In this document: piece after piece, positions 9,338-16,909 of the stretch
Numbering within the stretch: the first letter of the stretch is position 1
Layout: the number at the start of each line of letters is the position of its first letter
Source of the DNA: DATMGU01 sp035555315
GTDB taxonomy: Bacteria > Pseudomonadota > Alphaproteobacteria > ATCC43930 > CGMCC-115725
Assembly (NCBI GenBank): GCA_035555315.1
Contig: DATMGU010000047.1
Span: forward strand, 60,434-124,433
Reading direction: 5' to 3'
Length of the DNA stretch: 64,000 nt
Program-made: the position numbers and the translations under genes
The notes under the pieces: generated by a model
What the model saw: only the letters and a program-made list of their open reading frames with translations
Database searches by the model: none
What the model was told of the DNA's origin: nothing

Positions 9338-10798
9338 ATGGTGTTTCTCGACCAAGCCTTGCGCGCGGCGTCGCCCCGTTATTCGCCGCCCCCGACGCCG
9401 CTTGCCAGTGTACTGATCCATGGCGCCGTCGTCGGCCTCTGGGTGGGGCTGTTCGTTTCCGCGTTCTGGCTGCACGGCCTTTTCGCCTGGTCGGTCGGCG
9501 TGGTCTATGTGGTCTACGATACGGCCCTGTTGCTGTTCGTGACGTGGCAGACGCGGGAGCTGTGGAGGCTGCGACCAGCCACACCGTTAACGGGTGCGCA
9601 CGGCTCCGTGGGTGTGATCGTCGCCGCCTATAACGAGGCGGCGGTGCTGCCGATCACCCTCGCGACCCTTTTGGAACAAACCGCTCCACCCGATCAGATT
9701 TTGATCGCCGATGACGGATCGACGGACGAGACGCCGGCGATGCTACGGCGCCTCTACGGCTTGCTGCCCCCGGCGATCGGCACGGCCAGCGCGCCCAGTC
9801 CCGATCATCCCAGCCTGCGCTGGGTGCGGCTGCCCCATGCCGGCAAGGCGCGTGCGTTGAATGGCGCGCTCCTGCTGATGGAGACGGATACGGTGATCAC
9901 CGTCGACGCCGACACGCTGCTGGATCGCAAAGCGATCGGCGTCATGCGTCATGCGTTCTCGTCGGAGCCCCAGCTGGTCGCGGCGACCGGCGTACTGACG
10001 CCGGTTTGCGGCCCGTCGACCGCCGGGCGTGTCCTCCATTGGTTTCAGACCTACGAGTACATCCGCAATTTCCTCTCTCGCTATGCCTGGGCGCGGGTCG
10101 ACAGTCTGCTGCTGATTTCGGGAGCATTCGCGGGGTTTCGCCGGCAGGCGCTGCTCGATGTCGGCGGCTTCGACCCGGATTGCCTGGTCGAGGATTATGA
10201 GTTGATCCATCGCCTGCGCCGCTATGGGGCGACGCACCGGCTCGGCTGGCGGACGGCGGTACTCGGCCGGGCACAGGCGCGCACCGCGGCGCCGAGCACG
10301 CTCGCAACCTTCCTGCGCCAGCGCGGCCGCTGGTTCGGCGGCTTTCTCCAGACGCAGTATTGGTATCGCGACATGGTCGGCGATCGGCGCTATGGCTGGC
10401 TGGGCATCGCGATGCTGCCGGTGAAGGCGATCGATACGCTGCAGCCGATCTATGGGCTGAGCGCCCTGGTGGTGCTGTTCGCCCATCTCCTGACCGGCCG
10501 ATTAAGCATCGTCGGCCTGATCGCCGGTGTGATCGGGATCAAGCTGGCGATCGATCTCACCTTTCATCTCTGGTCGATCCACCTCTATCGCCGCTGGGTC
10601 GGCGGCCAAACCGGCACTCATCTGGGATATGCCGTCCTGGCCGCCTTGGCCGAGCCGTTCAGCTTCCAGATCCTGCGGCATGGCGGCGCCGCCTTGGGAT
10701 GGCTCCTGTTCCTGACCGGCCGCCGCGGCTGGGGCCGGCAAAGTCGCCTCGGCCTGGTTGCCGAAGCCGATCCCGTGTCAAACGCGCCCAGGGGGTGA
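9338..10798 (+). CDS. Family 2 glycosyltransferase, membrane-anchored
   Basis: Processive-type GT2 glycosyltransferase of 486 residues. Two N-terminal hydrophobic segments (about residues 25-70) precede a cytoplasmic GT-A domain with VIVAAYNE (94-101), ADDGSTDE, the DxD motif VDADT near 190, a catalytic ED in VEDYE, and the QRGRW motif typical of processive beta-glycosyltransferases. C-terminal membrane helices follow. Such enzymes polymerise cell-surface glycans, as in PgaC/IcaA-like or hyaluronan/cellulose synthase relatives. No other polysaccharide gene is adjacent, so the product is unknown. The ATG at 9338 lies just after a short divergent intergenic region. Confidence 0.87.
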   Translation: MVFLDQALRAASPRYSPPPTPLASVLIHGAVVGLWVGLFVSAFWLHGLFAWSVGVVYVVYDTALLLFVTWQTRELWRLRPATPLTGAHGSVGVIVAAYNEAAVLPITLATLLEQTAPPDQILIADDGSTDETPAMLRRLYGLLPPAIGTASAPSPDHPSLRWVRLPHAGKARALNGALLLMETDTVITVDADTLLDRKAIGVMRHAFSSEPQLVAATGVLTPVCGPSTAGRVLHWFQTYEYIRNFLSRYAWARVDSLLLISGAFAGFRRQALLDVGGFDPDCLVEDYELIHRLRRYGATHRLGWRTAVLGRAQARTAAPSTLATFLRQRGRWFGGFLQTQYWYRDMVGDRRYGWLGIAMLPVKAIDTLQPIYGLSALVVLFAHLLTGRLSIVGLIAGVIGIKLAIDLTFHLWSIHLYRRWVGGQTGTHLGYAVLAALAEPFSFQILRHGGAALGWLLFLTGRRGWGRQSRLGLVAEADPVSNAPRG

Positions 10799-10862
10799 CC
10801 GCCGAGGCGTCTCGGCAGCCACCCCCGAACCGCGTGCCTCCGAACCGCGTGCCGTAGGGAGG

Positions 10863-11357
10863 TCAGGCGGCCTTGGCGGCTTGCATGTTGATTTCTTTAT
10901 TCGCCATCTCGCTGAGCAGCGTGTCGGTCTGCTTCTCCTCGTTCAGGGTTTCCTGGAGCAGGGATACGATGTTGCTCTTGCCTTCGGCCTTCGCCCAGGC
11001 GATCAGCGCGCCATAGCGGGCCATCTCGTAATGCTCGACCGCTTGGGCACAGGCGATCAACCCCGCATCACGGATGGCACTGGGCCGCGGCGATTCTTCC
11101 AGCAGCTCCTCGCATTCCTCGACCAAGCCGTTGATCGCCTCGCACGTGATGCCCTGGGCCCGCTTGCCGAGCTTGTCGAAAACCTGCTGCAGACGCTCGA
11201 TCTGAGTTTGGGTCTGCTCGCGATGATGGACGAACGCCTGCTTCAGCGTTGGGCTTTGCGCCGCGCTCGCCATTTTCGGCAAGGCTTTCATGATGTGGCG
11301 TTCGGCGTAGTAGGTGTCCTTGAGGAAGTGTAGAAACAATTCGTCGAGCGATTTCAT
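10863..11357 (-). CDS. YciE/DUF892-like ferritin-fold protein
   Basis: Small (164 residues), helical, cytoplasmic protein of the YciE/YciF (DUF892) ferritin-like group, which in other bacteria is induced by stress. It has the family pattern LFLHFLKDTYYAERHIMKALPKM at its start, with acidic and His residues suited to a di-iron site, and later AVEHYEMARYG. The start ATG at 11357 is chosen because the family homology begins there; an upstream ATG at 11441 would add residues lying in the promoter region. It is divergent from Ku across 250 bases. A GGAAC-N16-TGTT promoter-like site precedes it, fitting general stress control. Confidence 0.85.
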   Translation of the reverse strand: MKSLDELFLHFLKDTYYAERHIMKALPKMASAAQSPTLKQAFVHHREQTQTQIERLQQVFDKLGKRAQGITCEAINGLVEECEELLEESPRPSAIRDAGLIACAQAVEHYEMARYGALIAWAKAEGKSNIVSLLQETLNEEKQTDTLLSEMANKEINMQAAKAA

Positions 11358-11414
11358 CTGTGTTCTCCCGATATGTCTGGTGGATAAAGGAAGGTCGCGC
11401 AACCTTGCCTGCAG

Positions 11415-11439
11415 AACACGACGGTCGGATGAGGGTTCC
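11415..11439 (-). promoter_or_regulatory. Candidate EcfG-type promoter for the ferritin-like gene
   Basis: Read on the minus strand, GGAAC (11439-11435) is followed after 16 bases by TGTT (11418-11415). This is close to the alphaproteobacterial general-stress sigma consensus GGAAC-N16/17-CGTT. The predicted start of transcription is about 50 bases upstream of the start codon. The same element type appears before Ku and before the GH15 gene. A motif match only. Confidence 0.5.
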
Positions 11440-11548
11440 ACAATTAGATCGGAATGGTGATTTCTGCCGTATGAGTAGAAATTCTTCGCCGAATATATCG
11501 CTTGTTTTGAGAGATGTTTTCGGCGGCTCGGCTATCCAGCGAGCATGT

Positions 11549-11574
11549 GGAACCAAATCGCCGGCAAGCAGGTT
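11549..11574 (+). promoter_or_regulatory. Candidate EcfG-type promoter for ku/ligD
   Basis: GGAAC at 11549-11553 is followed after 17 bases by GGTT at 11571-11574, one base from the GGAAC-N17-CGTT form of the EcfG general-stress promoter. It ends about 20 bases before the AAAAGGAG ribosome-binding site of ku. Stress sigma control of NHEJ genes is known in rhizobia; here it is inferred from the motif. Confidence 0.5.
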
Positions 11575-11607
11575 TCACAGCCTGACTCGCGCGAAAAGGA
11601 GATCGTC

Positions 11608-12441
11608 ATGGATCTACGGCCAATCTGGCGTGGGCAATTGCGGCTTGCCCTGGTCTCGTGCCCGATCGCCTTCTATTCGGCCCGCCAGGACGGCGGATCG
11701 GTGCACTTCCACCTGATCAATCCCGAGACCGGCAACCGTGTGCGTATGGTCACGCGGGATGCCGAGACCGATAGGGAAGTATCCCGAGGCGACTTGGTTA
11801 AAGGCTACGAGTTCAAGAAGGACCATTATCTGCTTCTGGACGACGAGGATTTCGAGGCCGCCAAGGTCGAGAGTTCCGCGGTGCTGGCGGTGGAGAAATT
11901 CGTCGATGCCGGATCGATCGAGCCGATCTATTTCGACAGCAGCTATTTCGTGGCGCCGGATGGCAATGCGGGCCTGGACGTCTATCTGGTGTTGCACGAG
12001 GCGATCTCGCGCGCCCGAAAGATGGCGTTGTCGCGTGTCGTGATCGCGCAGCGGGAACGCGCGGTCGCCCTGGAGGTGCTGGGACGGGGGCTGGTCGCGC
12101 ATACCTTGCACGAGGTCCGAGACCTCAGGAACCCCGACGAGATCTTCAAGGACGTCCCGACCACCAAGGCCGATCCGGCGATGGTCAAATTGGCCATGCA
12201 GCTGATCGATCGGCAATCGGGACGGTATGATCCGGCGGATATCGACGATCGCTACGAGGCGCGGCTTCGGGCGGTCATTGATGCCAAATTGAAAGGCGAA
12301 GGCGTCGAGCCCGAGGTGGATGAGCCGGATACCGGCAACGTGATCGATCTGATGTCCGCCCTCAAAAAGAGTCTGGGCGACGGCGGCAAAGCCGCGCAAC
12401 CGGTAACCAAGGCGCCGAAGCGCGGCGGCCGAAAACACTAG
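11608..12441 (+). CDS. ku: Ku protein, bacterial non-homologous end joining
   Basis: Bacterial Ku homodimer subunit, 277 residues. It binds double-strand DNA ends as a ring and recruits LigD. The sequence begins with the characteristic RPIWRGQLRLALVSCPIAFY-like start of the core domain and has the VEKFVDAGSIEPIYFDSSYF segment and the KAVxxR-like DNA-binding stretch. It ends in a basic tail (KAPKRGGRKH), as in other short bacterial Ku proteins. The start at 11608 is preceded by AAAAGGAG; an in-frame ATG at 11545 lies in the promoter. ligD follows 42 bases downstream on the same strand, so the two NHEJ genes likely form one transcript. Confidence 0.95.
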   Translation: MDLRPIWRGQLRLALVSCPIAFYSARQDGGSVHFHLINPETGNRVRMVTRDAETDREVSRGDLVKGYEFKKDHYLLLDDEDFEAAKVESSAVLAVEKFVDAGSIEPIYFDSSYFVAPDGNAGLDVYLVLHEAISRARKMALSRVVIAQRERAVALEVLGRGLVAHTLHEVRDLRNPDEIFKDVPTTKADPAMVKLAMQLIDRQSGRYDPADIDDRYEARLRAVIDAKLKGEGVEPEVDEPDTGNVIDLMSALKKSLGDGGKAAQPVTKAPKRGGRKH

Positions 12442-12483
12442 CCGGAGTGGGAACACTCGTCGGCTCGTCTGCGTTTCGCTGAC

Positions 12484-15231
12484 ATGACCGGGTCAAAAAC
12501 CAAACATCCCGCAGGGGCGCCTCCTAACGTCTATGAGGCGAAACGCGACTTCCGGATCACCGCCGAACCGCGGCCGGCCACGACGGATGCGGCCGCTGAT
12601 GGCCGATCCTTCGTCATCCAAAAGCATGCGGCGCAGCGCGCCGGGCTGCATTGGGATTTCCGCCTGGAACAGGGCGGTACCTTGTGGAGCTGGGCGGTGC
12701 CGAAGGGGCCGTCGCTCGACCCCGCCGATCGCCGCCTTGCGATCCATGTCGAAGATCATCCGGTCGGCTATGCCAATTTCGAGGGCAGCATTCCCGACGG
12801 CCAATACGGCGCCGGCGCGGTCGAGATTTGGGATCGCGGCGTTTGGCAGCCGCTCGAAGATCCGGTCAAGGGCATGCGCAAAGGCCATCTCAGTTTCACC
12901 CTGAACGGCGTTCGTCTGCATGGCCGGTTCACGCTGGCCCGGCTGCATGCCAAGCCCGGGCGCAAGGCGGAGGCCTGGTTTCTGATCAAGGGTCATGACG
13001 ACACCGCCCGTCCGGGGGTGGATGCCCTGACGGTGGAGAAGGAGATACCGTTTCCGAGTTCATCGCCGCCCGTGAAAACGGGGCCTACGAGATCCGCCCG
13101 CGCGGGCAAAACCGGAGGAACTTCGCCAAAGCTCGGGGCGGCCTGGCCGGCGGATGGTGCTGTAAGGCGACCGATCGCAGAGAGGTATCAGCCGCAGCTC
13201 TGTACCGTGGTGGACGATCCACCGGACGGCTCGGAGTGGCTTTCGGAGATCAAGTTCGACGGCTACCGCCTATTGATCCGCAAGACGCCCGAGGGCGTCG
13301 GGATCACCACGCGCAATGGCCATGATTGGACGGCGAAGCTGCGGCGCCTGGCGGAGGCGGTTGCCGAGATCGATGCGGCGGAGGTTGTGCTCGATGGCGA
13401 GCTCGTCGCCTTCGATGCGACGGGGGCTTCGAGCTTCGCCACGCTGCAAGACGTCCTGCATTCCGGCCGCCATCGGTCGCTGATCTTCTACTGCTTCGAT
13501 CTGCTGTATCTCGAAGGTTGGGATATGCGGCCGTGCCGTTTGGTGGATCGTAAGGCGGTGCTGCGCGCCCTCGCGCCCTGGCGGGGCATGCTGCGCTATA
13601 GCGAGCACATCGAGCGTGCCGCGCGCGACGTCTTCGGCAACGCGTGCTCCGTGGCCCTTGAAGGCATCATCTGCAAGCGGGCGAACGCGCCCTACCAGCC
13701 GGGTCGGGGCCGTTCCTGGCTCAAGGTCAAATGCATCGGCCGGGACGAATTCGTCGTGCTGGGCTGGACCGAGCCGGAGCGCAGCCGGATCGGTCTCGGT
13801 GCGCTGCATGTCGGGTATTACGATCGTCAGGGCCGGCTGCAGTATGCCGGCGGCGTCGGCTCCGGCTTCTCTGGGGCTGAGCTGCGCCGATTGCGCGGCA
13901 TCCTTGATGCGCTCCAAGCCCAAGCCCCTGGGGAGATGCTGCTCGCGGGTGATCCGCTGCCGGCGATCACCTGGGTAAGGCCGGAACTGGTTGTCGAGGT
14001 GCGGTACGCCGCCTGGTCGGGTGCCGGCCGCCTGCGCCATGCGACATATCTCGGGCAACGGGAAGATAAGCCGGTGGTGGATGTGGTGCGCGATGTGGCC
14101 GATCCGGACGCCGAGCGCCGGGTGTTTTCCCCATCGACGGTACCGGCATCCAAGACCATCCGCGCGGCGCGGCGTCGCGCCCGGATCCTCCCCGAACCAG
14201 CGCCAAAGGAGACGACGATGGAGTCGAAAACGACAACGACAAAGGCGGGCGCGAAAGTCGTCGTGGCGCGGACACCTCGGCATGCGGCACTGACCGTCGG
14301 TTCGGTGACGGTGACCCATCCGGACCGGGAATTATGGCCGGGTGTCACCAAGCAAGGCCTCATCGACTATTGGCGCGCCGTTGCCGACTGGGCGCTGCCC
14401 GAGATCGTTCATCGTCCGCTGTCGATCCTGCGCTGTCCGGATGGCACCGACGGCGAACGGTTTTTCCAAAAGCATCGGCACGGCGCCATGCCGCCGCCGG
14501 TGCGGGAAAGCTCCGCCGCCGGCGCGCCATACCTCGCCATAGACGATCTGGACGGCCTGGCGGCGCTGGTCCAGATGTCGACCGTGGAGATCCATCCTTG
14601 GGGGGCCACCGAACAGGATCCGACCCATCCGGATCGGCTGGTATTCGATCTGGACCCGGGCGAGGGTGTCGCCTTTGAGACGGTCGTTTCGACCGCGAAG
14701 CTGGTTCGGGATAGGCTGGAAAAACTGGGATTGGCAGCCTTCTGCCGGACATCCGGCGGCAAGGGGCTGCATGTCGTGGTGCCGCTTCGACCCCAGGCGA
14801 ATTGGGACCAGGCGAAGCCGTTTTGCCGGGCCTTCGCCGAGCTGATGGCGCGGGATTTTCCGGACCGCTACGTCGCCCATGTCAAGAAAGCCGATCGACG
14901 CGGCCGCATCCTGATCGATTGGCTGCGCAATGGGTTGGGCGCCACCGCCGTCGCCTCGTTCTCGCCCCGGGCGCGGGACGGGGCGACGGTCGCCACCCCG
15001 CTGGCATGGCGCGAGGTGACGGCGCGGCTCGACCCGTCGGCGTTTACGGTGAAGACCGTTCCCGCCCGACTGGCGAAACAGCATCAGGATCCATGGCAGG
15101 GGTTCCATGCCCCCGCGCAGGGCCTTCCCGATTTGGAGGAGCCCGAGCGAGGCCGCGATACGCCGGCCGGGCGCGAGTCCTCGATCGTCATCCGGCCAAA
15201 GCCTCGGCCCACTGCCCGCCGCTCGGCATAG
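12484..15231 (+). CDS. ligD: ATP-dependent DNA ligase LigD (PE-LIG-POL)
   Basis: Multifunctional end-processing and sealing enzyme of bacterial NHEJ, 915 residues. Order of domains: an N-terminal 3'-phosphoesterase (about residues 50-180; HAAQRAGLHWDFRLE, WAVPKGPS), an ATP-dependent ligase (about 225-550) with adenylated Lys257 in IKFDGYR and later motif GIICKRANAPY, and a C-terminal AEP-type polymerase/primase (about 600-900) with catalytic D722 and D724 in FDLDPG. This is the domain order of the Pseudomonas-type LigD. The linker at about 565-590 is Lys/Thr rich. It lies directly behind ku. All catalytic motifs checked are present, so it should be functional. Confidence 0.95.
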   Translation: MTGSKTKHPAGAPPNVYEAKRDFRITAEPRPATTDAAADGRSFVIQKHAAQRAGLHWDFRLEQGGTLWSWAVPKGPSLDPADRRLAIHVEDHPVGYANFEGSIPDGQYGAGAVEIWDRGVWQPLEDPVKGMRKGHLSFTLNGVRLHGRFTLARLHAKPGRKAEAWFLIKGHDDTARPGVDALTVEKEIPFPSSSPPVKTGPTRSARAGKTGGTSPKLGAAWPADGAVRRPIAERYQPQLCTVVDDPPDGSEWLSEIKFDGYRLLIRKTPEGVGITTRNGHDWTAKLRRLAEAVAEIDAAEVVLDGELVAFDATGASSFATLQDVLHSGRHRSLIFYCFDLLYLEGWDMRPCRLVDRKAVLRALAPWRGMLRYSEHIERAARDVFGNACSVALEGIICKRANAPYQPGRGRSWLKVKCIGRDEFVVLGWTEPERSRIGLGALHVGYYDRQGRLQYAGGVGSGFSGAELRRLRGILDALQAQAPGEMLLAGDPLPAITWVRPELVVEVRYAAWSGAGRLRHATYLGQREDKPVVDVVRDVADPDAERRVFSPSTVPASKTIRAARRRARILPEPAPKETTMESKTTTTKAGAKVVVARTPRHAALTVGSVTVTHPDRELWPGVTKQGLIDYWRAVADWALPEIVHRPLSILRCPDGTDGERFFQKHRHGAMPPPVRESSAAGAPYLAIDDLDGLAALVQMSTVEIHPWGATEQDPTHPDRLVFDLDPGEGVAFETVVSTAKLVRDRLEKLGLAAFCRTSGGKGLHVVVPLRPQANWDQAKPFCRAFAELMARDFPDRYVAHVKKADRRGRILIDWLRNGLGATAVASFSPRARDGATVATPLAWREVTARLDPSAFTVKTVPARLAKQHQDPWQGFHAPAQGLPDLEEPERGRDTPAGRESSIVIRPKPRPTARRSA

Positions 15232-15322
15232 ATCTAATTTTATGAGAAATTGGCCTACTTTCAGTACAAGTCCCCCTTTCATCCGGAAGCGAAAAATTTC
15301 TCTAAAAAACGTCATATTTTTT

Positions 15323-15350
15323 ATTTGATGTAGTTTAATTTATATCAAAT
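15323..15350. repeat. Inverted repeat in AT-rich island
   Basis: ATTTGAT (15323-15329) and ATCAAAT (15344-15350) form a perfect 7-bp inverted repeat around a 14-base AT-rich spacer. It lies about 37 bases upstream of the -35 of a clear promoter, so an operator is plausible. The surrounding 15232-15420 is strikingly AT-rich for this genome. Confidence 0.4.
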
Positions 15351-15386
15351 TAGTCCCATATTTAGTTATTAAAAAAAGGTGAATTC

Positions 15387-15415
15387 TTGACTTTTTGATA
15401 CCAATGCTCTAATTG
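15387..15415 (+). promoter_or_regulatory. Sigma-70-type promoter
   Basis: TTGACT at 15387-15392 and TAATTG at 15410-15415 are separated by exactly 17 bases and point to the FemAB/GNAT-like gene. It is one of the best housekeeping-type promoter matches in the window and sits in an AT-rich stretch. Motif evidence only. Confidence 0.55.
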
Positions 15416-15476
15416 TGTTTTCGACGGGCCGATAATTCGGTCGAAGATGATTAGAACATTTGGGAGTTTGGGCGTC

Positions 15477-16568
15477 ATGTTGGATGAACTCGAACAAGTT
15501 GGTTTCATTCGTCGCGAGGCGGCCACGCCGGGCGCGACCGCCTTACTGACGCGTCCCCAGGCCCGACCCTCGTTGGGGGAGGCATTGCGGCTCGTTCAAC
15601 TGAAACCCCTTCAGCCGAAACCAGCGCAACCGAAGACGTCGCCGTTATCGGCGAGTGTGTTCCACGAACCTTGGTGGTTGGACTGCGTCGCTCCCGGCCG
15701 GTGGGCCGAGGCATCCGTCGCCGGTAAGGCGCGACTGCCCTATCTGCTGCCGCGCAAGGGCTTCTTCAAGCATTCCGGCATGCCGTCGTTCACGTCGGTT
15801 CTCGGGCCGGTCTTGGCGTCGGGTTCGGGTAGTCCCCGGACGCGGCAGGCGCTTGACATGGGCACGACGATGGAACTGATCGACCAACTGCCACGGTTCG
15901 ACAGCTTCGATCAGACCATCGACGGCACGGCGGAGAATTTCCTGGGCTTTCAGGCACGCGGCTTCAAGATCGGCCTGATGCATTCGGTCGAACTCGATTG
16001 CAAGGTCGACGCCAAGCTGTTGTGGGCGGGTATGCGCGACAAGACGCGCAACGTCATTCGTCGCGCCGACGAACGCTTCTCCGTGGATCGCCTAGCCGAC
16101 CCGGAGGAATTCGTCGACTTCTATATCGCTAATATCGAGCGCCGCGACGCGCAGAACGAGCGTGAATTCGAGCGCTTCCCTGATCTTTTTGCCGCGTGCA
16201 CAAACCGGGACGCAGGCGCCATTTTCGCCGCCAGGAACGAAGCCGGCGATCTGGCTGCCGCGATCTTCGTCGCCTGGGGTCACGGCGCCATGCATTTCCT
16301 GCTATCGACCCGGCACGCGGAAAAGGCCGATGCCGGCGCGGTCAGCCTCTTGCTCTGGCATGCCATGCAAGAAGCTCAACGTCGGCAAGTGACCTTCGAT
16401 TTCGACGGCGTGCTGACGGCGGGAACCGCCAAGTTCGTCCTCGGGTTCGGCGGCAAGCTGGTCAGCCGGCATGTCGTCAAGCGGGTCAGCGCCCGTTATT
16501 ATCCGCGGATGGCGTTCCGGGAATTTCGGGCGTCGCAACGGGATGGTGTCGAGACGTTCCGCTTCTAG
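15477..16568 (+). CDS. FemAB/GNAT-like acyltransferase (acetyltransferase-6 type)
   Basis: Predicted cytoplasmic acyltransferase of about 363 residues. The central and C-terminal parts match the FemAB-related GNAT group used in envelope or exopolysaccharide precursor modification: DKTRNVIRRADERF, then VDFYIANIERRDAQ, then an acetyl-CoA-binding-like core, ending in DFDGVLTAGTAKFVLGFGG. The start ATG at 15477 has GGGAG ten bases upstream. An in-frame ATG at 15447 would also follow the strong promoter (TTGACT-17-TAATTG). The gene is flanked by LigD and an unknown Pro/Ala-rich protein, so context gives little. The family assignment is moderate; the substrate is unknown. Confidence 0.72.
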   Translation: MLDELEQVGFIRREAATPGATALLTRPQARPSLGEALRLVQLKPLQPKPAQPKTSPLSASVFHEPWWLDCVAPGRWAEASVAGKARLPYLLPRKGFFKHSGMPSFTSVLGPVLASGSGSPRTRQALDMGTTMELIDQLPRFDSFDQTIDGTAENFLGFQARGFKIGLMHSVELDCKVDAKLLWAGMRDKTRNVIRRADERFSVDRLADPEEFVDFYIANIERRDAQNEREFERFPDLFAACTNRDAGAIFAARNEAGDLAAAIFVAWGHGAMHFLLSTRHAEKADAGAVSLLLWHAMQEAQRRQVTFDFDGVLTAGTAKFVLGFGGKLVSRHVVKRVSARYYPRMAFREFRASQRDGVETFRF

Positions 16569-16909
16569 CCATCGGCCTAAAAGGCGGCGGGCACTCGCTT
16601 TTCAATGCCGAAATGGCACGCGTGCTGGAGCCGATTCGACCAGGCCCCGATGCCCCCGATGGCGTGATGTTCCCCTATCGCGCCATCGCTGACGGTCCGG
16701 CCCTCGGGCCGAGTCGCGCGGCGGAGGGGCCCTCGCGAGGCCAAGGCTCGGATGCCGAGCCGGCCGCTTCCACGCTAAAGGTAAGTGGCCTCAAGCCGCG
16801 TGCCGCCAAACACGTCGGCGCGGCACTCGCATCTTTCCCCCGATCTCCCTCAGTGGCTATACTCCTGTGTAACGCCGGATAACGCCTCGCCGTCAATCGG
16901 CGCAGACAA
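16569..16909. other. 341-base gap, weak promoter only
   Basis: No gene is supported here. An open frame running through from the preceding gene lacks typical codon use. A TATACT hexamer at 16858-16863 could be the -10 of a promoter for the next gene, but no good -35 is present. No hairpin terminator was recognised. Confidence 0.35.

Noticed and set aside
16196..16882. 228-residue frame running past the FemAB-like gene
   Set aside because: Out-of-frame Arg/Gly-rich shadow without a ribosome-binding site or family.
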